64,000 bases of DNA, taken from positions 124,001 to 188,000 of the IMG/VR virus record IMGVR_UViG_3300044213_000107. One strand, given 5' to 3'. Numbering within the stretch: the stretch's first letter is position 1; each line of letters begins with the position of its first letter. Position numbers and translations under genes: made by a program. This document shows positions 24,016 to 32,694 of the stretch, one piece after another. Below the pieces are notes generated by a model. The model had not been told where the DNA came from. It saw only the letters and a program-made list of their open reading frames with translations, and ran no database searches. The DNA is from a virus.

Positions 24016-24456
24016 TCAAATACTATTTAAGTCAAAGTGTCCAGGTTTAAAGTATGTATTTTTTATAGCACCATGGCAATAAAATATTGGCAACATAAAA
24101 CGTGCAGTTTCTTCCAGTCCTGTTATAACTGGAACTTGATTAAAATCTTCATGCAATAATGCTAAAGAGTCATTGTCTTTTAAATAAACATCTGCGTGTT
24201 CTATAGCAAAACTCCATACCCATACACGATGCTCACCAGCATACATTTCGCCAAACCCGCTATCAGCGTCTAGCTCAAATATATTATTAACAGGTTCGTT
24301 TAATATAACAGGTTGTGCACGTAGACTAACTGCTTGTATCGCAGTTTCCCAGTTACGTTGTTGATTGCGTGCAAGTATGTCGCCATTGTTTCGTGTGACT
24401 CCTGTGGCAGTTATATCCACTAAAGTAAATCCTGTATAAAACTGTAAGGTAGTCAT
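24016..24456 (-). CDS. Conserved T4-like phage virion-region protein
   Basis: 146 residues from ATG 24456. The N-terminal TLVDITATGVTR and RNQQRNWETAIQAVSLRAQP are recurring motifs of a conserved T4-like cyanophage protein with unknown function. Remaining sequence is aromatic-rich and acidic. A late-promoter box (GCTAAATA) ends 5 nt from the ATG with no ribosome binding site; the upstream in-frame Met would lie in the terminator of the neighbouring gene, so it is not favoured. Confidence 0.65.
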   Translation of the reverse strand: MTTLQFYTGFTLVDITATGVTRNNGDILARNQQRNWETAIQAVSLRAQPVILNEPVNNIFELDADSGFGEMYAGEHRVWVWSFAIEHADVYLKDNDSLALLHEDFNQVPVITGLEETARFMLPIFYCHGAIKNTYFKPGHFDLNSI

Positions 24457-24461
24457 GCAAG

Positions 24462-24469
24462 TATTTAGC
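24462..24469 (-). promoter_or_regulatory. Late promoter box (GCTAAATA)
   Basis: TAAATAC core immediately upstream of the 146-residue gene. Confidence 0.45.
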
Positions 24470-24476
24470 GGCCAAG

Positions 24477-24500
24477 AAAAAAGGCACAAAAATGTGCCTT
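24477..24500 (-). terminator. Strong terminator after small abundant virion gene
   Basis: AAGGCACA (24481-24488) pairs with TGTGCCTT (24493-24500), then a minus-strand TTTTTTCTT tract. Confidence 0.88.
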
Positions 24501-24522
24501 CTTTGTTGCGTACAATTAACTA

Positions 24523-24930
24523 TTAAGCTAGTTTGAAACCGCTTGTTGTAACTGTAACACCAGGACCTGCCCAAACGTTACCTGCAACGCCAATATTAGC
24601 GCCTACTGCAGCAATACGTGTAGCAATAGTTGTAGCTATTGGAGTAGCTGCACCTGTAGCTTCTAACATAACGCTCAATTGTGTACCATCATTTTGATAC
24701 ATAACGATTGTGCTGTCTTGGCCGATAAGACGTAAAATTGTCTCAACTGCACCACCAACTGCGCTTTCACCTGTAAAGCTTTGTGTGTTGCCTGGAACGA
24801 TCTTTAGGAACGTTGGGGCTTTTGTATTACCGCTATTTACAACGATACCAGCAGCTGTTCCGTGAACGCCTGTGTCTACATCTACTACGCCGGCTACATC
24901 GCCGTTAACTCTGATTTGTCCGATTGCCAT
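24523..24930 (-). CDS. Small beta-rich protein, probable abundant virion component
   Basis: 135 residues, low in charge and rich in Val, Gly, Thr and Ala (GDVAGVVDVDTGVHGTAAG; ATPIATTIATRIAAVG). It has its own late promoter (GATAAATA), a near-perfect AAGGAGA ribosome binding site and a strong terminator, a layout typical of highly expressed structural proteins such as head decoration or tail proteins. Specific family not recognised. Confidence 0.65.
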   Translation of the reverse strand: MAIGQIRVNGDVAGVVDVDTGVHGTAAGIVVNSGNTKAPTFLKIVPGNTQSFTGESAVGGAVETILRLIGQDSTIVMYQNDGTQLSVMLEATGAATPIATTIATRIAAVGANIGVAGNVWAGPGVTVTTSGFKLA

Positions 24931-24968
24931 TTTATTTCTCCTTAAATGTGTGCGTTACCGCATGTAAA

Positions 24969-24976
24969 TATTTATC
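24969..24976 (-). promoter_or_regulatory. Late promoter box (GATAAATA)
   Basis: One mismatch from TATAAATA; leader of about 33 nt to the ATG at 24930. Confidence 0.6.
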
Positions 24977-24990
24977 ATCTTGTACAAAAA

Positions 24991-26943
24991 TCAAGGATTG
25001 TGTGCAAAGTTGGCTGCACTAAAAACTCCCCGATTAACTAGTTTTATTTGTCCAGCTGGAGTATTTACCACAAAACCTTCGCCTTCGGGTTTTCCGTTAA
25101 CCTGTTGATGTATACCAACAACTTGTCGGTTTAACTGTTGAACAAGATTTTCTTTTAATTGATATATTGCTGACCAAATTGATAATACCGCCATAGCCCC
25201 AGCGGACTGATATTTTACATAACCTGCTGCAGTTTCGTGTCCATTATTCTGCAACCAAGGCAATAAATCTTCTTGTGCTTGGCCGGTAATGCGTTTATTT
25301 GTATAGGTTTTTATCGCTTGTATAGTGTCAGTATCAGCAGATTTTAAGAATCCGTTAGCAGCCGAACCGTGTGTTTTAATTGCAGCCGCGGTGGCTTTTA
25401 ACAATTGCACAGGCTCATTTACACGGAATCGCAGGCCTGCGTTTGCAGTAAGTATTGCAACAGAATCATTCTTATTAAGGCCTTGCCCATTCCAAGGAAC
25501 TGACTTACTGCCGGGTTCGGCAAAATATTGATGTACAACTACTCCACCTGTGTGCGTGGCTATTTGTTTACCTAATGGACTATTAGCATCTACACTATAT
25601 TCTACTGTGTTAGGACGAAAATGATATTGTCCATTTGTGGGCGTTAATGCGCCGGCCCACAACAGATCACCCCAAAAATATCCTGGATTATTGCCAACTG
25701 CAGCTTCGAGGCCGGGCCATATGTGTCCTAATTTACGATATAAATCAGGTCTTAGATGCGCAGAAGATTTTTGTTGATCGTACTGTTCCCAGGCTCGTGG
25801 ACTATCTGCAAGTACACCCTTGTCAAACATGTACTTGTCGCTAACAGACAATTTTCCGTTGGCATCACGACCAAATACTAGTGCAGGTTTTCCGTCCCAT
25901 TTAATAGTAATACGATTTGGTTCTTGGACTGTTAACATTAATTCTTTTAATGCAGTAGTTGCAGAATCTACTCCTTCGAATATGCTGTCCTCGGGATGAG
26001 GGATTTCTCCGGGACGCATAATGCTTTCTATCATCTCACGAACTTGTCCGGCACGTGCTTGGCGTTCTGCAGCTTTGTGCGCTTTAAATTCGCTGGTTGT
26101 TACTTTAACCAAACGTCCATTAATGTTTAAAACTAAACCTTCAATGTTGGGTCCCAGTTTAAACTTGTCTAATATATTAGGATGCGTAAGTATGTACTCA
26201 GCTAGTTCATCTTTTACGGATTGTATAATTTGTTTTAAGTTTTCTTTTGCTGCTGCATCATCACGTTTACGACTTTGTAATGTAGCTGTAGCTTCAGGAC
26301 CGAGACTCATAATAGGATCAATAAAACCCGATATATCAATAGGACCTGCGGTTTTTAAATCAGCATTTACAAACTTTATGCTGTCATTGCTTTGTTTGAA
26401 CAAACTAACTAAAATAGCGTTAGAATCAGGATGCGATTCCCCAGTACTTGCAACCAGCACATCAAACGGCACTATAGTCATTACACGACCTAGTTTTTCT
26501 TGGTCGTAGTTAATGGTAACAAATTTAATGCCTTCACCGGATACCTCGCCCATGGGGTTATAAAATAATTCGCAGACTATTTTTGTATCAGGTGGTAGTG
26601 TTTGTACGAACTGTGATGAAGTTATTATACGCCATATTTCGTCATAATGCCCGGCACGCAATACAATCTCATCACTGCTACCGCGACTACGTGCATGTGC
26701 TGTAAATGCCCCAGGCTCAAATATAGGACCTGTACGTGATCCTTCAAAGAAAGGTCGACCATCGGAACTTACACCAAATCGTGCTCCAGCACCATCTACT
26801 TTTAAACTAACTTCTAGATTGCTGAGTTGTCCGTGTAGTGTTCGGCCAATGTGTTGAATAAACTGTACAAATTCGACATCGGGCATTTTCTGCAGATGCA
26901 GCATTCCTGTGCGAGCAGTTGTTTGCACTTCTTCATCGATCAT
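24991..26943 (-). CDS. Double nucleotidyltransferase (two ligase-like domains)
   Basis: 650 residues. Domain A: motif I KVDG (48-51), FEGSRTG (66-72), CELF around Glu125, motif IV IEGLVLNI (268-275) and motif V RLVKV (278-282), all as in covalent DNA/RNA ligases and capping enzymes. Domain B repeats the pattern: KWDG (348-351) KPALVFG, GYFWGDLLWAG, and C-terminal EGFVV (622-626) with IKLVNRG (633-639). The two C-terminal segments look alike, so duplication is likely. Both nucleophile lysines are kept. No OB-fold or zinc finger is evident. It overlaps the Pol-beta-like gene by ATGA; the pair may work together on nucleic-acid ends. Confidence 0.75.
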   Translation of the reverse strand: MIDEEVQTTARTGMLHLQKMPDVEFVQFIQHIGRTLHGQLSNLEVSLKVDGAGARFGVSSDGRPFFEGSRTGPIFEPGAFTAHARSRGSSDEIVLRAGHYDEIWRIITSSQFVQTLPPDTKIVCELFYNPMGEVSGEGIKFVTINYDQEKLGRVMTIVPFDVLVASTGESHPDSNAILVSLFKQSNDSIKFVNADLKTAGPIDISGFIDPIMSLGPEATATLQSRKRDDAAAKENLKQIIQSVKDELAEYILTHPNILDKFKLGPNIEGLVLNINGRLVKVTTSEFKAHKAAERQARAGQVREMIESIMRPGEIPHPEDSIFEGVDSATTALKELMLTVQEPNRITIKWDGKPALVFGRDANGKLSVSDKYMFDKGVLADSPRAWEQYDQQKSSAHLRPDLYRKLGHIWPGLEAAVGNNPGYFWGDLLWAGALTPTNGQYHFRPNTVEYSVDANSPLGKQIATHTGGVVVHQYFAEPGSKSVPWNGQGLNKNDSVAILTANAGLRFRVNEPVQLLKATAAAIKTHGSAANGFLKSADTDTIQAIKTYTNKRITGQAQEDLLPWLQNNGHETAAGYVKYQSAGAMAVLSIWSAIYQLKENLVQQLNRQVVGIHQQVNGKPEGEGFVVNTPAGQIKLVNRGVFSAANFAHNP

Positions 26944-28025
26944 TTTTTGTAGTAACTAGCGTGTAATTGTTGTATAGCAGCTTTATCATAAGGAACGGCT
27001 AATACACGTGTCATAAAGTTAAAGGCCGCAGTCTTTTCTTCATTGTCTCGTGTAGGATCATCTCGATAAAGTTCTTGCCCTTGTGGACCATATAATGTAT
27101 ATGCAAATCCTAGTATAACGCTGGCCTGTTGTTTGGCATTAAAATATTTTTTAACCAGTTCTAATGTTCCGACAAAACTCCAAAACTTGTTTACATCAGC
27201 AGGATCAAACTCATTGCCAAAGAATATGCGGCACATAGCCAACAAGTTTGTTTCGTATGTGCTTTCTTTAGTAGGAACTTCTTTAAACACAGGCAAGCCA
27301 TCTATTTCACGTTGTTGACCATTATCTACTACTGGTTTTAATTTATAGCGTAGGCCACGAGTTACTGCAAAAGCAAGATCAGTGGTTTTAACTTGTTTAG
27401 GTGTTTCTCGTTTGCCAGATAACACCACAACATCGCGCAGACTAGGTGTACTCAATGCTCGTAACAGGTATTTGTGGAATACACCTTTTACTCCCTGTTC
27501 TAGATCTTCCCAGGCACTGCTGTGACTAAAACGAGACCACTCAGTCGGTGCACCTTTTTCATATTGCACCTGCTCTAGATCAATCTGTACATTTTGGCCA
27601 AATTCTGTTAAATGCCATAGTGTAATAAACTGTTCAGCTGAAGTTTTATATCCAATGAATCTTGCTGGACCAATGGTTTTTCCTGCAGCAGAATCAAGGA
27701 ATTTTTGTATTGTTTCGGCGTTAGTTTCATCTACTTGTGTGTCTATGTCCCCGGCTTTGGTTTTCTTTGCACGTCTAAATGCATCGTCGGGCAACTCAAG
27801 ATTAAACCAATGTAAACTCGATCCACTTAAAAATTCTTGGCTCTTTAACAGTTTAGGATTCCATAGTGGATGTCCAGCAAATTTATGATATGCAGAATTT
27901 ACAGCGGCCAGTAATTGTTGTAACGTAGGTACCATTTGCTGACGTAGCTCAAGTTGCATTGCTTGTGCTTCTTGATCGCCAATTTGTACATTGCCACCTT
28001 CAATTAAAAATTCACGTGCTCTCAT
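26940..28025 (-). CDS. Pol-beta-superfamily nucleotidyltransferase with capsid-targeting peptide
   Basis: 361 residues. The first nine residues MRAREFLIE end in L-x-E followed by GG, matching a T4-type prohead-protease site and capsid-targeting peptide. Residues 64-99 contain LSGSS (G68-S69), then GDIDTQVD with D93-x-D95, and a third acid in VQIDLEQV (D149): the GS-DxD-D arrangement of minimal nucleotidyltransferases. The rest is helical with a basic patch. It overlaps the gene on each side (TAATG upstream, ATGA downstream). Possible activity: nucleotide addition to RNA, DNA or protein; packaging means action just after injection (inference). Confidence 0.72.
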   Translation of the reverse strand: MRAREFLIEGGNVQIGDQEAQAMQLELRQQMVPTLQQLLAAVNSAYHKFAGHPLWNPKLLKSQEFLSGSSLHWFNLELPDDAFRRAKKTKAGDIDTQVDETNAETIQKFLDSAAGKTIGPARFIGYKTSAEQFITLWHLTEFGQNVQIDLEQVQYEKGAPTEWSRFSHSSAWEDLEQGVKGVFHKYLLRALSTPSLRDVVVLSGKRETPKQVKTTDLAFAVTRGLRYKLKPVVDNGQQREIDGLPVFKEVPTKESTYETNLLAMCRIFFGNEFDPADVNKFWSFVGTLELVKKYFNAKQQASVILGFAYTLYGPQGQELYRDDPTRDNEEKTAAFNFMTRVLAVPYDKAAIQQLHASYYKK

Positions 28026-29089
28026 TAACGGCTTTTCATCCTACGCCACAATGCTTCGGCTATGTCAACGGTTTCTTCGACTGGCACTTTTTCTAACGAT
28101 TGCATATAATTGCGTTGTTGTGGAGTCAAATTTGGTGCAGCAGGTGCCGCCGCAGCTATTGGAGATGCATATGGATTATTCATACTATAAGCACCTCTTG
28201 CTGTTGTTGCTTGTGGGAGTTTAGGCGTCTGAGGTTTTTTAGCTAACATACCTGTGTATGTTATATTAGGCTGTTGGCTAGACGCTGGAGTTGTTTGTGC
28301 TGTTGGCTCTACGGTAATAGAAGGTTCTGGTGTTGCTTGTTTAGTTCTTGAGCCGGTACCAGTACGTGCTCGTAGTGCATCACCAAATCTCCGATCTAGT
28401 CCCAAGGCATCTGCAGTACTGGCTGCATAACTTACTGGTGCTGATAACGTTCCCGGTGCTGCAGTTGGTGTATTGGCAGCAGCTGGTGTTGTTGCAGTTG
28501 GTGTATTTATAGCAGTCGGTTCTTCAATAGGTGCGCCACCAACTGCTTGTACTCCGGTGTTATAACCTTTCCTTGCAGCACGGCCTATGCCTTGTGGTAT
28601 ACCAGCTACCGCACCAACTGCTCCAGCAGCACCACCTAGAGCATTTGCTGCCCCTTTACCTACTGAGGTAACTGCTTTTCCTAAGTTAGTGCCTTTAGCA
28701 CCTAAATATTGTCCTGCTTGACCAACATCTTTTTCGACTGCGTCGTAAGCACCTGCACCTTTTTGAGCAATGTTTTTACCTGCATTGTATACACTTGAAA
28801 CAGGCCTTGCAACAGCTTGTCGAAATGTTTCTGCACCGGCATTGCCAAGTGCATTTGCGGCACCAGCAACTGCATTGCCAGTTTGTTGTAATCCTTTTGA
28901 GTACGCATTGGCTCCGCGCTCAATAGATTTTGCTCCGCGTTGTATGGCACCGGGCATTTTAGATAGTTTTTGGCCTGCCCATTTCGCACTTTTTCCTACA
29001 TTGTTTACCGCAGATTTTGCACCACGCCTAACATCATTCCAACTTAATTCATCTATTTGTTGTTCAGTTAAAACTTCATTTACTTTCAT
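28025..29089 (-). CDS. Ala/Gly/Pro-rich internal virion protein with capsid-targeting peptide
   Basis: 354 residues. N-terminal MKVNEVLTE ends in L-x-E, then QQIDELSW; the same 9-residue spacing is seen in two other genes here. Then comes a long Lys/Ala/Gly-rich amphipathic region (40-190: repeated AGKNIAQKGAGA-like helices), a Pro/Thr-rich linker (190-330) and a compact tail VDIAEALWRRMKSR. It resembles injected internal head proteins by composition only. Coupled to the nucleotidyltransferase gene by a TAATG overlap. Confidence 0.6.
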   Translation of the reverse strand: MKVNEVLTEQQIDELSWNDVRRGAKSAVNNVGKSAKWAGQKLSKMPGAIQRGAKSIERGANAYSKGLQQTGNAVAGAANALGNAGAETFRQAVARPVSSVYNAGKNIAQKGAGAYDAVEKDVGQAGQYLGAKGTNLGKAVTSVGKGAANALGGAAGAVGAVAGIPQGIGRAARKGYNTGVQAVGGAPIEEPTAINTPTATTPAAANTPTAAPGTLSAPVSYAASTADALGLDRRFGDALRARTGTGSRTKQATPEPSITVEPTAQTTPASSQQPNITYTGMLAKKPQTPKLPQATTARGAYSMNNPYASPIAAAAPAAPNLTPQQRNYMQSLEKVPVEETVDIAEALWRRMKSR

Positions 29090-29334
29090 TATTTCGTTTC
29101 GTGTCTACGCACGCCTCTAACAAATTTTTTGGGATCTTGGCTTTTAATGCTGTTAAGCAATCTGCGCTCTAGATCTAGTGCTTGCTGGTCGCCATAGTTT
29201 TCGCGAATAAAATTGATAAGATTTACAGCACTTTGTATAACATGCTGGGCGCGACTTTCAACTAAGTTTGCCGGATCTTTAACGGTTGGCATGCTGGCCA
29301 ATTCATCAAGAATACTACGGGTATGCTTCTGCAA
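29089..29334 (-). CDS. Small helical hypothetical protein, probable TTG start
   Basis: 81 residues. GGAG lies 6 nt before a TTG at 29334; the frame continues further upstream to another TTG at 29346, but that codon overlaps the GGAG. All-helical with RAQHVIQSAVNLINFIREN and a basic tail. A late-type box (CATAAATA) lies about 20 nt upstream. It starts the head/virion operon that includes the nucleotidyltransferase genes. Confidence 0.55.
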   Translation of the reverse strand: MQKHTRSILDELASMPTVKDPANLVESRAQHVIQSAVNLINFIRENYGDQQALDLERRLLNSIKSQDPKKFVRGVRRHETK

Positions 29335-29354
29335 GATAAACTCCAATTTATTGT

Positions 29355-29362
29355 TATTTATG
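29355..29362 (-). promoter_or_regulatory. Late promoter box (CATAAATA)
   Basis: One mismatch from TATAAATA; serves the 29.3 to 25 kb operon. Confidence 0.5.
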
Positions 29363-29419
29363 AGTGTTTATTAAAGATATCGGAATAGTAAATTGGCTAT
29401 ATTTTTAAACATAACATTG

Positions 29420-30871
29420 TTATACTCCATTTTTTAACCCAGCCAACATCTGTTTAAGTTTAGTGCTTTTTGCTTCGCCTGTGACCTTAGGTGCACCACC
29501 GGGAGCAATATCAAGTGGATCAGCAATACCTTCTTTTAACTTTGGGATTTCCCATTTAGTAGCTGGTTTAGTCTCGGCAGTAGGGTTCTTTATTTGATTC
29601 ATGATATTCATTGATTTTACCGGGCCACCTCCTGCTTCGTTAGCATCTACACCGGGATCAGTGATACGCATAGTTTCAACGTTGTATTCTAGATCAATCT
29701 TTTGTCCTACACCAGTACTATTACGTGATTTCATACATTGTATTTGATAGCGTCCACGTTCACGCATTGCTCTAGATGTAAAAATACCAAACACATTATC
29801 TGCTGTGTTAATTTTACTGATACCACCGGCAATATGGCTGTGATCAAACTCAGGTTCATCTACTGCACTACGATTTAACTGACTTGCAGTTACCATTAAC
29901 ACGCCTAGTTCTTTGGCCAAGTTACGTAATTCTTCTGACACATACTTGTCCTTGATAAACTGATCATTGGGATTGACTTTGACACTCACTGGCATCAACA
30001 AATCCAAGTAGTCAATCATCATAAAGTCAACTTGACGTCCTGTTTGTATTTGATACTCTTTTAAGAAACTGCGAATGTCGTTGATGTTGCTTTGTGCCGG
30101 CAATGCTTTGATCTGATATGTTCCAGACTTTTTACCCACCATACGAACTTTGAGTTCTGTGGTTTCAATGTCCTTGCGAATATCTTTAGTACTCATACTT
30201 GCTAACATTGCATCTGTTCTAAGTGCGGTCATTTCTTCTGACAATTCTAGACTGATGTATACACCATGCAGTCCTGCTTGCACCCAGCTCAGTGCTATGT
30301 TCATCATAACCAATGACTTGCCTGAACCTGAACCACCAGCAAAAATATTAAGTTCGCCGCGGCTAAAGCCACCGTATAACAATCTATCAAGTTGTGGCCA
30401 ACCTGTGCTGACTTGTCCACCAGAATTAAAGTACCGGTTAATACGCCCACTGGGATCTGCAAAGTAGTCTGTGCCCATGTCCTTGGTTAGACTAATTTGT
30501 ACAGCGTCTTTGATAAGTTTCTCCACAGGCTCATATTCGCCTTTTTCCAACAGGTCTGCGGACTTTAAAATTGCACGCTCCAGCTCTTGACGACGTGTGA
30601 ATTGTTCAAATTCATCCAAAAACCAATTGCTGTTTGCAGCTGATACAGGAACTGCTCGAAGTTCAACGTTTGTGGTTGCTTTGATTTGATCATATGTAGG
30701 CAGAGTCTTGTATTTGTCTGAATACTCAATGATGAACTTTGCAGTTTCTCTAAGACTGCGATCAAAGTTTTCTGGATTGTAAATATTCTGCACTCGCACA
30801 AAATCCTGTGCATCAGACAGCATGGTTTCTAATAATAATTTTTGTAATTCTGTTGTGTATTCTTTAGTCAT
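29420..30871 (-). CDS. Replicative DNA helicase, DnaB/T4 gp41-like
   Basis: 483 residues from ATG 30871, which shares its A with the primase stop (TGATG). An N-terminal helical domain (1-150) leads to the RecA-like core: Walker A GGSGSGKS, MIDYLDLLMP as Walker B, TASQLNRSA (motif H3) and the arginine-finger-like QCMKSRNS. Acts as 5'-3' hexameric helicase with the primase. The C-terminal 60 residues are Lys/Pro/Gly-rich and variable. Confidence 0.93.
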   Translation of the reverse strand: MTKEYTTELQKLLLETMLSDAQDFVRVQNIYNPENFDRSLRETAKFIIEYSDKYKTLPTYDQIKATTNVELRAVPVSAANSNWFLDEFEQFTRRQELERAILKSADLLEKGEYEPVEKLIKDAVQISLTKDMGTDYFADPSGRINRYFNSGGQVSTGWPQLDRLLYGGFSRGELNIFAGGSGSGKSLVMMNIALSWVQAGLHGVYISLELSEEMTALRTDAMLASMSTKDIRKDIETTELKVRMVGKKSGTYQIKALPAQSNINDIRSFLKEYQIQTGRQVDFMMIDYLDLLMPVSVKVNPNDQFIKDKYVSEELRNLAKELGVLMVTASQLNRSAVDEPEFDHSHIAGGISKINTADNVFGIFTSRAMRERGRYQIQCMKSRNSTGVGQKIDLEYNVETMRITDPGVDANEAGGGPVKSMNIMNQIKNPTAETKPATKWEIPKLKEGIADPLDIAPGGAPKVTGEAKSTKLKQMLAGLKNGV

Positions 30872-31923
30872 CAATGTTCCTGTAAATTACTATATAGTTT
30901 CTTTTTCTTTAGTTCAATCTTTAAGCGGCTCGTTTCTTTAGCGGCTAAAATACTTTTTAGCACAAACAATTTTCCATAGCGATCAACTGCGGCCGATACA
31001 TCTTTAATGTCGGCTTCCCATTCGGGGAAACTAACCGACCAGCCGTACTCTATAGCGGCATCAATAAGTTTTACGCCAGCACGGTCTCGATCTGGTACAA
31101 CAATAACCTCACGAGTTAAACTGTCAATAACGTCGGCTTGAATTTCACTACATTCATTGCCTAGTATAGCAACACCGTCAATGGCCATTGCGTCAAACGG
31201 GCCTTCAACTACAACAACAAATTTAGCGTCTGGCAGTTGTAGATCTGTGTTAAACACATAGTTAGACTCGTAATTAGAATGATATTTGGGCTTAACATTA
31301 TCTTCAATGGCTCTGGCAGTGTATCCAATTATTTCTTTTTTCCAAGTGAACGGAACAATAACACGCTTGTGTAAGTTGTATGCAGTAGTTTCTGTCGTAT
31401 AAAACTCGTACTTTTTGAAATCAATGTTTCGTTTGTAGATATAGTCAAATGCTTGAACAAACTGTGGGTGAACCAGTTCGTCTTCGTCTTGAAGCGTCAA
31501 AAACGTTTTCCACTGACTAAAACTAACACTGCTGTCGGGTAATGCCCTGGGTTTAAAATCAATTTCCTGTTGTGCTTCTTCCGCAAACGTTTCTGGGGGT
31601 GCTACTAGATCTTTTACGCGGATTGCTTCGATTACCAGTCGTTTGACTTCGTTCTCTGACGCACCAAACCATGATAATAGTTTTCGAAATTTATAAGTTA
31701 AGTGCCGGCCAGGAATATAACTAGCTTTGAAATTGCAGTTAAAGCAATGATATGAAACACCACCATCTGAGTTTATAACAATACCACCACGCCCACGAGT
31801 GTCCGCAGATTCACCGTTATGGTGACAACAGGGTGCGTTAAAACTAGTCCATCCCGAAATAGCATTAGTTTTACGTTTTACTGGCAATAATAGTTGTACT
31901 GCGTCTTGTATAGGCGTAAGCAT
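30871..31923 (-). CDS. DNA primase, T4 gp61-like
   Basis: 350 residues. N-terminal zinc ribbon (CCHH at 32-35, CFNC at 60-63), then an RNA-polymerase-like region and a TOPRIM domain with VVVEGPFDAMA (the Glu) and VVPDRDRAG (the DxD pair). Works with the gp41-like helicase encoded by the next gene. The ATG is 6 nt from TATAAT and no ribosome binding site is visible, so the operon mRNA is probably leaderless. Confidence 0.92.
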   Translation of the reverse strand: MLTPIQDAVQLLLPVKRKTNAISGWTSFNAPCCHHNGESADTRGRGGIVINSDGGVSYHCFNCNFKASYIPGRHLTYKFRKLLSWFGASENEVKRLVIEAIRVKDLVAPPETFAEEAQQEIDFKPRALPDSSVSFSQWKTFLTLQDEDELVHPQFVQAFDYIYKRNIDFKKYEFYTTETTAYNLHKRVIVPFTWKKEIIGYTARAIEDNVKPKYHSNYESNYVFNTDLQLPDAKFVVVVEGPFDAMAIDGVAILGNECSEIQADVIDSLTREVIVVPDRDRAGVKLIDAAIEYGWSVSFPEWEADIKDVSAAVDRYGKLFVLKSILAAKETSRLKIELKKKKLYSNLQEH

Positions 31924-31929
31924 ACTATG

Positions 31930-31957
31930 ATTATACAGTAAATTTTGAAAAAATCAA
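31930..31957 (-). promoter_or_regulatory. Promoter of primase-helicase operon
   Basis: TTGATT (31952-31957), 16-bp spacer, TATAAT (31930-31935); start codon 6 nt downstream. Confidence 0.75.
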
Positions 31958-31962
31958 ATTAT

Positions 31963-32694
31963 TTAAATGCCGTATCTGCCGCGAATTGAATTATGATTGC
32001 TGGCCATTTCGGTAGCGGATAACACTCTACTGTATATAGCCGCAACACCCACATTACCATTCCAATAGTTATCGGCCGCCCCAACATTTTCACTAGTAGC
32101 TGATTGATATTGATAAAATGTTACGCCAGATGTTGATGTACCTAGTTGTTGTCCATTGAAATAATAAGTTTGTACTCCGGCAGTAGTATGTGTAACAGCA
32201 CATGTAAACCAGTTGCCTGTGGTATAAGGAAGGTTAGCACTAAGGGTACCTGACCAACCGTTGCTAGGTCCTGTACTCCAATGTAGTTGATAGGCTGAAC
32301 CAGAATTGTAGGCATAAAGACTAAAGTTTCTATTATTACCTCCATTATCTGTACCTATCATATTACGATAAGTACCCGATGATAATGAAGCTATTGTGCC
32401 AGCAAAAAATACTGTCTTGCCAGTATATGTTTTATTAAATTTACTACTAGCAGAACTTGAGTACTGATTGGTTCCATTTAGGGTAAAATATCCGCCGGTA
32501 CTGGCGCTGTAGGAGGGTGAATTTTGTAGAGTACCATTGGCACCGTTACCGCTTAGGTCATACCAAGTTGAGCCGGTGCCGGGATAACTTGTGATATTAC
32601 CAGCATCAAGATATAACAATGTCGAACTGTCTTTAATAAAGTGTGCGTCGTTAACGAATCCAACGTTACGTAATGTTACGCCTTGAATAATCAT
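31963..32694 (-). CDS. LamG / concanavalin-like tail fibre protein
   Basis: 243 residues. TWYDLSGNGANGTLQNSPSY and FTLNGTNQYS are the standard start of laminin-G-3/concanavalin lectin domains; GVAAIYSRVLSATEM and NHNSIRGRYGI near the C-terminus complete it. Such domains bind sugars at fibre tips. The ATG touches the end of the 1607-residue fibre gene, so it is probably coexpressed and may be its tip protein. Confidence 0.8.
   Translation of the reverse strand: MIIQGVTLRNVGFVNDAHFIKDSSTLLYLDAGNITSYPGTGSTWYDLSGNGANGTLQNSPSYSASTGGYFTLNGTNQYSSSASSKFNKTYTGKTVFFAGTIASLSSGTYRNMIGTDNGGNNRNFSLYAYNSGSAYQLHWSTGPSNGWSGTLSANLPYTTGNWFTCAVTHTTAGVQTYYFNGQQLGTSTSGVTFYQYQSATSENVGAADNYWNGNVGVAAIYSRVLSATEMASNHNSIRGRYGI

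Noticed and set aside
24991-26943. Naming the double-ligase protein a DNA ligase
   Set aside because: The two catalytic cores are visible but no OB-fold or specific ligase type can be assigned from sequence alone.
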